Positions 1 to 8,805 are shown, numbered from the stretch's first letter. The stretch: DNA of 37,048 bases from Flavobacterium sp. UMI-01 (GCF_019656315.1 NZ_BPLU01000004.1:1-37048); one strand, 5' to 3'. Made by a program: numbers and translations. The notes: a model not told the origin generated them from the letters alone.

Positions 1-1306
1 TGTATGCTCCAGCAGCAAGTCCAGTGAAGTTTCCAGTAGTATTGGTAAAAGTAGTATTGTCAATAGAATAAGTATTGGTACCATTTCCACCAGTAACTGT
101 TCCCGCTGAGATGGTTCCGTCTAAAGCTCCATTACAACTTACAGGAGTAGTGGTAGACCCACTTATGGTTAAGACAGCAGGCTGTGTGATTTCTACAGCA
201 GAACTAGTACTGCTGCAACCATTAGATTCTGATACAACTACTTTATAAAAACCTGCACCTAAACCAGTGTAAATTCCAGTTGAATCTCCATTCGTTGGTA
301 AACCTGCAGCAGAAAAAGAACCACCTGATGTTGATGAATACAATAAATCATAAGTAATTGTTCCAACTCCTCCAATTTTTGTTGCAGTTACCGTACCATT
401 TGAAGAACCATGGCATTGAACATTAGTTTTTGAAATAGAATTAATAGCTACGGTACAACAAGAGGTTAAAGTTATGTCATTAACAGTTTTTGTATTTGGA
501 CTAACAACATTTGTTGGATGTGATACTGTTAAGCTTGCTGTATGTGGACCAGCGGAACTATATGTCACAGTATATGGACCTTTGGTAGTTAAATTTGTAG
601 GTGAAACTGATAAAGCACCTGGAAAAGACCAAGAATAAAGATTATTCGAAACACCACCAGTTGTGGTATCAGTATAGGTAACTTGTGGATAGACATTTCC
701 AGTACATTCTTTAGTTACTGAAAAATTTGCAAAGATAGGAGTGTTTACAATTATAGTAGATGTTATGAGATTTTTTTGACACATTGAATTCTGTTTGTGG
801 CAACCTGGAGGGGTATTATTATTAGTTTGCCAAGACATAAATAAATTCTTGATTTCTAAAACCTGACCACATGTATAACTCGGTATAGCAACAATTCTAT
901 ATTTGCCATCTACCATTTGTCCAACATGACCTACACTGATTTTTTGATTTCCTGTATATGGATTTCCTGCAAGATCAATTTTTACATTGTTTTTAAATAA
1001 GTCGAATTGTACGTAGAAATTTTCTTTTGTTGTACTAGTTACATTTACCCATATATATACATTTGACAATGGTGTTCCAAAAGTACATGTTGTAATAGCT
1101 GTTCCATTTGCATCACCTAAAAATACTTCACCAATGGTAACAGAATTGGTTGTACAGTCATTACTGTTCAAAATACAGGGGTCTGATAATGCTGGGGTTC
1201 CTGAAAAAACAATTTGTGAATAATTATTAGTTATACTTAAAAGAAATAGTAATAAAACAAATAAAATAGATTGTTTGAACTTTTGTGTGGGTAGATTTGT
1301 TTTCAT
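1..1306 (-). CDS. Large secreted surface protein with PKD-like and SprB repeats, N-terminal part only
   Basis: The frame is open from an ATG at 1304-1306 to the left edge, so about 435 N-terminal residues are visible and the C-terminus is missing. It begins MKTNLPTQKFKQSILFVLL, a signal peptide ending near NNYSQ at residue 31. Residues about 40-170 form a Cys-containing N-terminal domain that I cannot name. Residues about 190-275 resemble a PKD/Ig-like domain (ANFSVTKECTG...YSWSFPGA). From about residue 284 come SprB-type repeats: the pattern TNVQCHGSSNGTVTATKIGG...GLGAGFYKVVV is followed by a second unit starting TPVSCNGALDGTISAG. Such repeats are known from SprB, the mobile gliding adhesin of Flavobacterium, and from many large type IX-secreted proteins. 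A T9SS C-terminal signal would lie outside the window. Role as adhesin or cell-surface protein is inferred from family. Exact identity (SprB itself or a relative) cannot be decided. Confidence 0.85.
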   Translation of the reverse strand, partial: MKTNLPTQKFKQSILFVLLLFLLSITNNYSQIVFSGTPALSDPCILNSNDCTTNSVTIGEVFLGDANGTAITTCTFGTPLSNVYIWVNVTSTTKENFYVQFDLFKNNVKIDLAGNPYTGNQKISVGHVGQMVDGKYRIVAIPSYTCGQVLEIKNLFMSWQTNNNTPPGCHKQNSMCQKNLITSTIIVNTPIFANFSVTKECTGNVYPQVTYTDTTTGGVSNNLYSWSFPGALSVSPTNLTTKGPYTVTYSSAGPHTASLTVSHPTNVVSPNTKTVNDITLTSCCTVAINSISKTNVQCHGSSNGTVTATKIGGVGTITYDLLYSSTSGGSFSAAGLPTNGDSTGIYTGLGAGFYKVVVSESNGCSSTSSAVEITQPAVLTISGSTTTPVSCNGALDGTISAGTVTGGNGTNTYSIDNTTFTNTTGNFTGLAAGAY

Positions 1307-1853
1307 ACTTAATTGTATTTTGTTTGAAGCTTGTCATTATTTTTCAACATGAAATGCCAAATGTTAATGTTGTTAACAAATTTATTAACATTGTAGGTAT
1401 TTGGTGTATTTTATCCTTGAACAACCTAAATACTCGTTAAAAAACAAAAAATCTATTTTTAAAATAATTAAAAGAGCATTTTTTGTTTTTTTTAATAATT
1501 ATAAAAATCTAAATCTTAAAAAAATTAAGATTTACACTTGAATTAGTACTATTTATCTGTAGTTAATTAAATGATTGTTTACTTTGATGCTGTAAATCGT
1601 TTTATTTATTTAACATTTCAAATGTATGTTAAAAAATAATACGAATTCATAAAAAACATCGATAAAGTGCAAAAATAATAGATAAAGTGTATTTTTTATA
1701 GTTTTTATAAGTTTTGTATTACAGAAAAGTAGCGTTTATTTTTTATTAATTTTTTTCTAAAATGGATAATTTAACGGTATTAATCGGTTTTTATATCTTA
1801 AACTTTTAAATAAAAATTGTATCTTTCTATTTCTGAATTTAATTAAGTATTCT
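1307..1853. other. 547-bp AT-rich divergent intergenic region
   Basis: The region lies between the divergent adhesin and sixA-like genes and is very AT-rich with homopolymer runs. I see no credible ORF or structured RNA. It holds a nested palindrome and -7-like box near 1360-1392 on the adhesin side. A small inverted repeat TAACAT...ATGTTA lies at 1611-1631. On the sixA side, TATCTTTC at 1820-1827 is a one-mismatch -7 box. Confidence 0.6.
1360..1392 (-). promoter_or_regulatory. Candidate promoter and operator palindrome for the SprB-repeat gene
   Basis: On the minus strand TAAATTTG (1377-1384) matches the Bacteroidetes -7 consensus TAnnTTTG and lies about 70 nt before the ATG at 1306. It overlaps a 9-bp perfect inverted repeat, AATGTTAAT (1360-1368) and ATTAACATT (1384-1392). 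A 10-bp palindrome TTGTTAACAA lies inside. No TTG at the usual -33 spacing was found. A regulator-binding role is inference. Confidence 0.35.
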
Positions 1854-2339
1854 ATGAAAAATTTAATATTAATCCGTCATGGAAAATCAAATTGGGATGT
1901 TCCATTTAAAGATATTGACCGTCCTTTGGATAAAAAAGGGATGCAAGACGCACATTTGGTTTCATCAAAAATTGCGGGTCACATTCCTAAGACTTACGTC
2001 TTGTGGAGTAGTGTTGCAAAAAGAGCTTCTGATACCGCATTAATTTTTGCTCAAAATTTATTGGCACCCATCGAGAGTATTATTTTTAAAAAGGAATTGT
2101 ACACATTTGATGAAAGACAATTAGAAGAAATTATTAAATCTTGTGATAATGCTTATGATAGTCTTATTCTTTTTGGACATAATGATGCTATTACAAATTT
2201 TGTTAATAAATTTGGTGATGTAAATATTAGTAATGTTCCTACGTCAGGTTTTGTATCTATTCAATTTGAAGCTGACAACTGGAAAACAATTAATAAAGGA
2301 AGGACAAAGAAAATAATAACTCCAAAAGATTTTAAATAA
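1854..2339 (+). CDS. SixA-like histidine phosphatase family protein
   Basis: This 161-residue cytoplasmic protein has the histidine phosphatase signature LIRHGKSNWD, with R8, H9 and G10; H9 would be the phosphorylated nucleophile. The SxxxRaxxTA segment supplies R57, and FGHN supplies the second catalytic His at 109. Small single-domain members of this branch resemble E. coli SixA, which removes phosphate from phosphohistidine proteins. The gene is first in a tight operon: its TAA ends at 2339, only three bases before the GTG start of ppk1, and the Ppx gene follows. The context suggests a role tied to polyphosphate metabolism or to the phosphohistidine of PPK1, but this is inference. Other substrates, such as sugar phosphates or nucleotides, cannot be excluded. 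Start ATG at 1854 fits the family N-terminus. Confidence 0.85.
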   Translation: MKNLILIRHGKSNWDVPFKDIDRPLDKKGMQDAHLVSSKIAGHIPKTYVLWSSVAKRASDTALIFAQNLLAPIESIIFKKELYTFDERQLEEIIKSCDNAYDSLILFGHNDAITNFVNKFGDVNISNVPTSGFVSIQFEADNWKTINKGRTKKIITPKDFK

Positions 2340-2342
2340 ACT

Positions 2343-4415
2343 GTGTTAGAACAAAAATATATTGATAGAGAAAAAAGTTGGTTGGCCTTTAATGCAAGAG
2401 TACTCCAAGAAGCAGCAGATAAATCGGTTCCACTTTTAGAAAGATTACGCTTCTTAGGTATTTTTTCCAATAATTTAGATGAATTTTTTAGGGTAAGATT
2501 TGCAGCGATTAGGAGGCTAAGCCTGTCTGGTAAAACTGGAGAAAAGATTTTGGGAGGAATTTCAGCTCAACAATTAGTTAAAGATATTACTGAAATTGTA
2601 ATTCAGCATCAAGATGAAAGTTTGAAAATCTTCAAAGAAATTGAGTCCGAATTGGAGACCCAAAATATTTTTATCATAAATGAGAACGAAATCTCCTTAG
2701 ATCAAGAAATTTTTTTAAAAGACTTTTTTATTCAAAAGTTAAGTCCTGAATTAGTTACAATCATACTCAATGATTTAGCTGAGTTCCCTTTGTTGAAAGA
2801 TAATATGGGGTATTTGGCTATAAAACTTGTCATGAAAAATAAAGAAGTTCGGTACGCGATTATCGAAATTCCAAAAACAATGAATCGTTTTGTTGTTTTG
2901 CCTTCTGAGGATGAAAAGCAATATGTGATATTACTAGACGATGTCATCAGGCATAATTTAAGGAGTATCTTTAACATCTTTGATTATGAAAGCGTATCAG
3001 CTCACATGATTAAAATCAGTCGCGATGCACAACTTGAAATTGATAGTGATTTGAGCAAAAGTATGCTTGAAAAAATTTCAACTAGTGTCAAAGATAGAAG
3101 AATTGGAGAGCCTGTTCGATTTATTTATGACCAGTTAATAGCTGAGGATACCTTACAATTCTTTTTGGATAAGATGAAAATTGTATCTACAGATAGCATT
3201 ATTCCTGGTGGAAGGTACCATAACAGAAGAGATTATATGGATTTTCCAAATCTAGGACGCTACGATTTGTTGTATAAAAAGAATGTTCCGCTTCCTATAC
3301 CAGGACTTAGTTTAGAAGGAAGTTTGTTGCAAAAAATAAGTAAAAAAGATTATTTGTTACATGCTCCTTATCAGTCATTTTCTTATTTGACTCGATTTTT
3401 AAGGGAGGCGGCACTTGACCCGATGGTTACATCGATAAAAATTACGTTGTATCGATTGGCTAAAAATTCACAAATCATAAGTTCGTTAATCAATGCAGCT
3501 AAAAATGGTAAAAAAGTAACGGTTCAAATTGAACTTCAGGCTAGATTTGATGAAGCTTCGAATATTTCGTATGCTGAGCAAATGCAAACCGAGGGTATTG
3601 AGCTCATTTTTGGGATAAAAGGATTGAAAGTACATAGTAAAATTTGTGTTATCGAAAGAATCGAAAATTTTAAAACCAAACGTTACGGATTTATTTCGAC
3701 GGGTAATTTTAATGAAACGACTGCCAAAGTCTATACAGATGTGACCTTATTTACGAGTCATCAACAAATACTAAAAGATATCAGTAAAATTTTTGAATTT
3801 TTTGATATTAACTATAGAATCCATCGTTATAAACATCTTATAGTTTCCCCTCATTATACGCGTTCTCGTTTCAATAAATTAATTGACAGAGAAATTTTGC
3901 ATGCTTTGGCAGGCCGTAAGGCTTATATGAAATTAAAGATGAACAGTTTGTCTGATTTTGAAATGATTGATAAACTATATGCGGCTAGTAAAGCTGGTGT
4001 AAAAATTCAACTTGAGGTGAGAGGGATTTGTTCTTTAATTCCGGGTGTTAAAGGACTTAGTGAGAATATTGAAGCGATAAGTATTGTGGATAATTATTTG
4101 GAACATTCTCGAATTTACATTTTTGGAAATGCAGGTATTCCTGATGTATTTATTTCCTCGGCTGATTTTATGACGCGTAATTTAGATGGTAGAGTCGAAG
4201 TTACCTGTCCAATTTATGACGAAGAAATTAAGAGAGAACTGATTGATAATTTTGATTTGGGATGGAAAGGAAATGTAAAAGCTCGATACCATTCTGAAAA
4301 ATTAGATAATAAATACCGACAACGAAATCAAGCTCCTGTATTTAGAGCACAATTAGAAACGTATCGATACTATCAAAACAAAGTGCACTTATTAGAGCGA
4401 ACAGAACAAAACTAA
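2343..4415 (+). CDS. ppk1: Polyphosphate kinase 1
   Basis: The 690-residue length is normal for PPK1, which reversibly polymerises the gamma phosphate of ATP into polyphosphate. The N-terminal domain starts with the expected KYIDREKSWLAFNARVLQEA. The phosphorylated histidine is seen in LKVHSKICV (H431), and the second conserved His in YLEHSRIYIFGN (H588). Both lie in the phospholipase-D-like C-terminal domains. The GPTR-type binding region around LRFLGIFSNNLDEFF is also present. The start codon is GTG at 2343, giving MLEQKYIDREK. No ATG in frame lies upstream, and the next gene-like start would cut the N-terminal domain. Only three bases separate it from the sixA-like stop, so translation is probably coupled. 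The downstream Ppx/GppA gene begins 17 bases after the stop. Identity is near certain. Confidence 0.97.
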   Translation: MLEQKYIDREKSWLAFNARVLQEAADKSVPLLERLRFLGIFSNNLDEFFRVRFAAIRRLSLSGKTGEKILGGISAQQLVKDITEIVIQHQDESLKIFKEIESELETQNIFIINENEISLDQEIFLKDFFIQKLSPELVTIILNDLAEFPLLKDNMGYLAIKLVMKNKEVRYAIIEIPKTMNRFVVLPSEDEKQYVILLDDVIRHNLRSIFNIFDYESVSAHMIKISRDAQLEIDSDLSKSMLEKISTSVKDRRIGEPVRFIYDQLIAEDTLQFFLDKMKIVSTDSIIPGGRYHNRRDYMDFPNLGRYDLLYKKNVPLPIPGLSLEGSLLQKISKKDYLLHAPYQSFSYLTRFLREAALDPMVTSIKITLYRLAKNSQIISSLINAAKNGKKVTVQIELQARFDEASNISYAEQMQTEGIELIFGIKGLKVHSKICVIERIENFKTKRYGFISTGNFNETTAKVYTDVTLFTSHQQILKDISKIFEFFDINYRIHRYKHLIVSPHYTRSRFNKLIDREILHALAGRKAYMKLKMNSLSDFEMIDKLYAASKAGVKIQLEVRGICSLIPGVKGLSENIEAISIVDNYLEHSRIYIFGNAGIPDVFISSADFMTRNLDGRVEVTCPIYDEEIKRELIDNFDLGWKGNVKARYHSEKLDNKYRQRNQAPVFRAQLETYRYYQNKVHLLERTEQN

Positions 4416-4431
4416 TTTGTAAAAAGTATAA

Positions 4432-5322
4432 ATGATTAAAATAAAAAAATATGCGGCCATTGATATTGGGTCAAATGCTATGCGTCTTTTGGTGGTCAAT
4501 ATTGTAGAACAGGAAGGAAAAGAAACTCAATTTAATAAAAGTGCACTTGTTCGAGTTCCCATTCGATTAGGTCAGGATGCTTTTACCGTTGGCGAAATTG
4601 CAGAAGAGAATATCAATAGAATGTGTGATGCCATGAAAGCATTCAAACTCTTGATGAAGGTTCATAAAGTAGAAGCTTATAGAGCTTTTGCAACTTCAGC
4701 CATGCGTGAGGCTTATAACGGTAAAGAAGTAGTAGCTTTAATAAAGAAAAAAGCCGACTTAAAAATTGAAATTATTGATGGAAAAAAAGAAGCGGCAATT
4801 ATTGCTTCAACAGAAATAAAGCATTTGTTAAAAAACGACCAAAGTTATCTGTTTGTGGATGTAGGAGGGGGGAGTACTGAGTTTACTGTTTTTTCAAATG
4901 GTAAAATTATTAGTTCTAAATCTTTCAAAGCAGGTACCGTTCGTTTGTTAAACAATATGGTGTGTGACGTGGTATGGAATGAAATTGAAAAATGGATTAA
5001 AACCAACACAGAAGATTTTGAGGATATAGCCCTAATAGGTTCGGGTGGGAATATCAATAAATTATTCAAAATGTCTGGCAAAGCACAAGAAAAACCTTTG
5101 TCTTATATGTACATGAATTCACAATATTCCTTTTTAAATTCGTTGACTTATGAACAACGCATTGCCGAATTAGGATTAAATCCAGATCGAGCAGATGTAA
5201 TTATACCAGCCGTTAGAATTTATCTCAACGCTATGAAATGGAGTGGAGCAAGACAAATTTATGTGCCCAAAATAGGGTTGTCCGACGGTATTGTAAAAGC
5301 AATGTATTTTGGCAATATTTAA
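4432..5322 (+). CDS. Ppx/GppA family exopolyphosphatase or guanosine pentaphosphate phosphatase
   Basis: This 296-residue ASKHA-fold phosphatase has the first phosphate loop DIGSNAMRLLV (D11), a catalytic glutamate in DGKKEAA (E120) and the second loop DVGGGSTEF (143-151). LIGSGGNINKL forms the later adenosine-like motif. The family cleaves terminal phosphate from polyphosphate and/or converts pppGpp to ppGpp. It is the short Bacteroidetes form, without the C-terminal HD-like domain of the roughly 500-residue E. coli Ppx. Position directly after ppk1 favours exopolyphosphatase, so synthesis and breakdown are encoded together. Start ATG 4432. A strong terminator follows at 5332-5378, so this is the last operon gene. 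The substrate choice is not resolved by sequence. Confidence 0.9.
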   Translation: MIKIKKYAAIDIGSNAMRLLVVNIVEQEGKETQFNKSALVRVPIRLGQDAFTVGEIAEENINRMCDAMKAFKLLMKVHKVEAYRAFATSAMREAYNGKEVVALIKKKADLKIEIIDGKKEAAIIASTEIKHLLKNDQSYLFVDVGGGSTEFTVFSNGKIISSKSFKAGTVRLLNNMVCDVVWNEIEKWIKTNTEDFEDIALIGSGGNINKLFKMSGKAQEKPLSYMYMNSQYSFLNSLTYEQRIAELGLNPDRADVIIPAVRIYLNAMKWSGARQIYVPKIGLSDGIVKAMYFGNI

Positions 5323-5331
5323 GCTATGTTT

Positions 5332-5378
5332 AAAAAAAAAAAAGGGACTGTTTCTTCAATGAAGCAGTCCCTTTTTTT
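5332..5378. terminator. Bidirectional intrinsic terminator after ppx
   Basis: A GC-containing stem GGGACTG (5344-5350) pairs with CAGTCCC (5365-5371). The stem extends through a 5' run of A and a 3' run of seven T, so it can end transcription on both strands. It separates the polyphosphate operon from the convergent small membrane-protein gene. Confidence 0.85.
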
Positions 5379-5392
5379 GAATTTAATTGGAG

Positions 5393-5701
5393 TTACAACA
5401 ATAATATCAACAAAAGTAAAATAATAATTATTGCCCCAAAAGACAAATACAAACCATTGCCTGTAGATCTTAAATCAGCTTTGATTGCTTTCACTTCTTT
5501 CCGAAGTTCTTTTTTTTCTGATGAACTTAAATCAGATTTATCCATGTTTTTAATATCGTTCAAACGGTCAAGTTTGACTTGAATTTCGGCGGGAATTTCT
5601 TTTGGGACATTGGTGCTGTTTTTGTCAGCAGCTGTTATCGTTGTTGGAATTATACCTAATGATAATACTATTATCAAGAGATAAGAGCTTAATTTTTTCA
5701 T
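5393..5701 (-). CDS. Small secreted/membrane protein with coiled-coil and C-terminal hydrophobic tail
   Basis: I do not recognise a named family for this 102-residue protein. Residues 1-24 form a signal peptide (MKKLSSYLLIIVLSLGIIPTTITAA). Residues about 35-78 are charged and probably helical (EIQVKLDRLNDIKN...KKELRKEVKAIKADL). The last 20 residues are an extreme hydrophobic stretch, GAIIIILLLLILLL, ending the protein, so it may be anchored by its C-terminus. It lies 66 bp downstream of the BamA-like gene in the same direction and could be read with it. A one-mismatch -7 box (TATCTTTA, minus strand, 5734-5741) suggests it may also have its own promoter. Function unknown; an envelope location is inferred. 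Confidence 0.75.
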   Translation of the reverse strand: MKKLSSYLLIIVLSLGIIPTTITAADKNSTNVPKEIPAEIQVKLDRLNDIKNMDKSDLSSSEKKELRKEVKAIKADLRSTGNGLYLSFGAIIIILLLLILLL

Positions 5702-5767
5702 TGTAAAAGGTTTTAATTAATACGATTTTGTCTTAAAGATAGTAATAAAATATTGATTTAATATGCT

Positions 5768-7591
5768 TTATTTGAATTCAATTGTTTTAGGTTTTCCTAA
5801 TTCAAAACTTTGAAAACCAAAATCAGCGGTTTCAAAAGCATTCGTTTTAAAGACAGAATCGCCTTGAAGGGGGATGGTAGGATAATAAGCTAGCGAAATT
5901 TGAAAGGAACTGAACACTAAAAAATCATTACTGATAATGGCTCCAATCCCTATTTTTGAGTATAATTTTTTGTCAGGAAAATGCGAGGCTACATTACCTA
6001 GCAACGCCATGGTGTAATTGAAAAAGGGATTAAATCGGAAGCCTCCAATGTTTTTAGGCGAATAGGTTTGGGTTTGAAGATTCAGTACAATTTTGTTTGT
6101 ACCATAAATAGGGCTGTTGAAACCTTGAATTCCAAAATCTTCATTGATAGTTAATTGGTCGGCTTTTGCAGCATCTCGATTGAAGCCTAGCACTAAAATA
6201 GGTTTGACAAATTGCCGTATTTTCCAATTCCCTATTTCTAACAAATGGGTAAAATAATTGGCTTGAAAAGAAAATGCGGTTTGTTGTGTTTTAGATTGAT
6301 TAAAGTAGGTTCCCACTTCAAAATTAGTACTGATAAAACCTTGTTTGATGTATTTTCCAAATGAGAATTGTCCGCCAAGATAAGGTCGCCACTGATGGTT
6401 CTTATATTGATACCCCATTGTTAATCCATAAATTTGACCAATAGGGACATCTTCCGTAATACCGTATCTAAAAATATACTTGTCCTCTATAAATTGTCGA
6501 TTGTTGATACCAATGCCTATCAACATTAGTTTTTCATCGTTGTAAAATTGAGTTGGATCAAAAGCAATGTCAGGACTTTCTGTGTAAGCTTTATTCATAA
6601 ACCTACCTGATAAAATCAAGTTGGTGGACTTTTTGTATAAAGTATCATTTTTATACAAAGGAAAAGCTTTTCCTAACCAAAAATCATGAATGTTATTTTT
6701 GAAGTTTTGTTTGCTGTAAGTTAAATCGATTGCTTGTAAACTGTCTTGTGAGAACGTTTGGTTCAAATAAATTCCACCTGCCCATTTGGTTAAAGAGGAA
6801 TAAAAAGGACGTTCAATCAAGATCCCCTTGTCGTAAAAACCGTCGAGATTGATGTTGTATTTAAAAACACTTCGCGTATAGGAATTTTTAATATTAGGAA
6901 TGGTATAAGAAAGATTGTGAGCATCTTGTCCGTCAACAAAACGATTAGTAAAACGATAATCAAACTGTTGACCCGTACCAAAAAAATTTTTCTCATTTAG
7001 TCCTACTGAAATTCGATTGCTGGAGAGTTGAAATTTAGGAATGGTACTCCAAGAATCTAAAACCCGAATGTAAACATCTACGGAATCAGATTTTTTGCTA
7101 GAGAGTTTTTCTGTGATGGTCACTCGACTTACAAAACGTTGTGACCTAATCAAACGTTCGGTTTCTTGAATCGTAATGGCATTGAAAACCGAATTCTTCT
7201 TAAATAACAATAGATTTAAAATGGCTATTTTTTTTGATTTTAGATGCAGATGATTTCCAGTCCTTTCTTCCCATCTTTTGGGTTGTTTTAATGTATCACT
7301 GTCCGAAAAACCAAAAGGATCTAAAGTCACAATATGGATGTCCCGAATGATTTTTCCATCATAGGACTTGTGCTTTTTTTGTTTTACAGTAGGTGTTGCA
7401 TTTCGTTTATCATTGATAGGGTTAAAAATAAGTTTGTGAACTAATTTGGTAAACTTGTTTTTGGTAGAATACTGTTGAATTCGATGATAAACAGAGGTGC
7501 TGTCCTGTTTTAATTCTTTTTTTTGAGCAAAAGAAATCCCACACATCAATGAAAAAACGAATGACCATATGATTTTTTTGGGGATTATCAT
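5768..7591 (-). CDS. BamA/TamA-like outer-membrane beta-barrel protein
   Basis: This 607-residue protein has a signal peptide ending at GISFAQ (about residue 22). A POTRA-like region spans about 80-190: IRDIHIVTLDPFGFS, then ITIQETERLIRSQRFVSRVTI, then VDVYIRVLDSWSTIP. A long C-terminal region of alternating beta strands follows (for example GLNEKNFFGTGQQFDYRF and GLTMGYQYKNHQWRPYLGGQF). This arrangement is that of the Omp85/BamA-TamA group, but it is shorter than BamA and has only about one or two POTRA units, so it is probably not the essential BamA. It may help assemble or translocate specific surface proteins. It is the distal gene of a minus-strand cluster, 87 bp after the MscS gene stop. 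The ATG at 7589-7591 gives a proper signal peptide. Confidence 0.75.
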   Translation of the reverse strand: MIIPKKIIWSFVFSLMCGISFAQKKELKQDSTSVYHRIQQYSTKNKFTKLVHKLIFNPINDKRNATPTVKQKKHKSYDGKIIRDIHIVTLDPFGFSDSDTLKQPKRWEERTGNHLHLKSKKIAILNLLLFKKNSVFNAITIQETERLIRSQRFVSRVTITEKLSSKKSDSVDVYIRVLDSWSTIPKFQLSSNRISVGLNEKNFFGTGQQFDYRFTNRFVDGQDAHNLSYTIPNIKNSYTRSVFKYNINLDGFYDKGILIERPFYSSLTKWAGGIYLNQTFSQDSLQAIDLTYSKQNFKNNIHDFWLGKAFPLYKNDTLYKKSTNLILSGRFMNKAYTESPDIAFDPTQFYNDEKLMLIGIGINNRQFIEDKYIFRYGITEDVPIGQIYGLTMGYQYKNHQWRPYLGGQFSFGKYIKQGFISTNFEVGTYFNQSKTQQTAFSFQANYFTHLLEIGNWKIRQFVKPILVLGFNRDAAKADQLTINEDFGIQGFNSPIYGTNKIVLNLQTQTYSPKNIGGFRFNPFFNYTMALLGNVASHFPDKKLYSKIGIGAIISNDFLVFSSFQISLAYYPTIPLQGDSVFKTNAFETADFGFQSFELGKPKTIEFK

Positions 7592-7678
7592 TGAATGGAG
7601 TGTTAGGCATCAAAACGAATTAACCATGCCATTTAATAAACTGATTTCCTGCTTTTTTATTGTCTTTGCTCTTGCGGG

Positions 7679-8212
7679 TTAATCGACAAATTCTCTGTCG
7701 TCAAAATGTTCTTTTAAAATAGAAATTCCTTTTTGAAAGATTAAATTGTTTGGATAAATCACGATTTCACCTTCTTTGGTTATCAAAGAAATATGAAAAG
7801 CGGTAATATCTTCGATTTCACCTATAATTGGAAAATCTTTATCATGTATTTTGATGACATCGCCTATTTTAAAAGGAAACGAAAAGAATAAAATTATTCC
7901 CGAAGTAATATTACTTAAAATTGACCATTGCGCCACCATAGCTACACCTACTACTGTAGTGATGGAGGAAATAGCGATGATAATATCTTTGGCTTGCACT
8001 CCCCAAATGAGTGTTAAAGCTATTAACACCATTACATTTATGAGTAAATGAAGGTATTTGATCACTAAATTGGTTCGGTGTTCAATGATATGGGTCGATT
8101 GAGCAAATTTTCGAACAATATTAGAAATCACGATTCTCAAAACAATCATGATAACTATAACTATTGCTGTTGAAAGCGTTTCTTTAGTAAAATTGTCAAG
8201 ATAGGGCATCAT
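7679..8212 (-). CDS. Short MscS-family mechanosensitive ion channel
   Basis: The 177-residue protein has two or three membrane segments: about residues 14-36, 50-70 and the pore-lining TM3. TM3 is rich in Gly/Ala, as in ITTVVGVAMVAQWSILSNITSGIILFF. This is followed by the MscS beta domain signature FKIGDVIKIHDKDFPIIGEIEDITAFHISLITKEGEIVIYPNNLIF (split here only for description). It stops soon after the beta domain and lacks the C-terminal alpha/beta cage of E. coli MscS (286 residues). Such short forms are common in Bacteroidetes. The channel would release solutes at hypo-osmotic shock. It begins 8 bp after the maf stop and is thus co-transcribed with maf and the prenyltransferase gene. Confidence 0.85.
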   Translation of the reverse strand: MMPYLDNFTKETLSTAIVIVIMIVLRIVISNIVRKFAQSTHIIEHRTNLVIKYLHLLINVMVLIALTLIWGVQAKDIIIAISSITTVVGVAMVAQWSILSNITSGIILFFSFPFKIGDVIKIHDKDFPIIGEIEDITAFHISLITKEGEIVIYPNNLIFQKGISILKEHFDDREFVD

Positions 8213-8220
8213 TTCATTTT

Positions 8221-8805
8221 TTATTCTAAGGTACTCAAATATTTGTAAACTTTATCAACTGGCATTCCCATTACATTTGCATACGATCCTTCAATTTTGG
8301 CTACCCCAATAAAACCAATCCATTCTTGAATTCCATAAGCGCCTGCTTTGTCATAAGGTTGGTATTTGTCAATATAATAATGAATGGCTTCATCGCTTAA
8401 TTCATTAAAGGTTACCTGAGTTGTTTCGCAAATTATATGAGTTTTTATAGTGGTTTTAAAACAAACCGAGGTAATGACTTGGTGTGTTGCATTGGAAAGT
8501 GATTTTAAAATAGTAAAAGCATCTTCTTTGTCTTTGGGTTTTCCTAGTGCTTTGTTATGATGCCAAACAATAGTGTCACTTGTAACGAGGATTTCATTGG
8601 GCTTTAATTCGTTTTCAAAGGCACTAGCTTTTAATTCAGCCAGATAATTGGTGATGTCACCTGCTTTTAATTCGGGTGGAAAAATTTCTTCTATATCTTT
8701 TAATCTGATTTCAAAATCCAGTCCTAAATCCTTGAAAAACTGTTGTCTTCTAGGCGACCCTGAGGCAAGAATGATGGTGTGGTTTTGTAATTTAGATTGT
8801 AGCAT
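8221..8805 (-). CDS. maf: Maf-family nucleotide pyrophosphatase
   Basis: At 194 residues this has the usual Maf length. The N-terminal signature is ILASGSPRRQQFFKDLGLDF (residues 12-31). The catalytic Asp is in LVTSDTIVW (D77), and later motifs are GKPKDKEDAF and DKAGAYGIQEW. Maf proteins hydrolyse non-canonical or specific nucleoside triphosphates such as dTTP and UTP to the monophosphate plus pyrophosphate, a house-cleaning role; overexpression blocks septation in Bacillus. The gene overlaps the upstream prenyltransferase gene by 14 bp and is followed 8 bp later by the MscS gene, indicating translational coupling. The YhdE-type (dTTP/UTP) subgroup is likely but not proven. Confidence 0.93.
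   Translation of the reverse strand: MLQSKLQNHTIILASGSPRRQQFFKDLGLDFEIRLKDIEEIFPPELKAGDITNYLAELKASAFENELKPNEILVTSDTIVWHHNKALGKPKDKEDAFTILKSLSNATHQVITSVCFKTTIKTHIICETTQVTFNELSDEAIHYYIDKYQPYDKAGAYGIQEWIGFIGVAKIEGSYANVMGMPVDKVYKYLSTLE

Noticed and set aside
1611..1631. Inverted repeat TAACAT/ATGTTA in the left intergenic region
   Set aside because: Six base pairs of AT-rich stem without a T run is too weak for a terminator or operator call.
7422..7613. 63-residue frame overlapping the start of the BamA-like gene
   Set aside because: It is another frame of that gene; the main frame has signal peptide, POTRA-like and barrel features.
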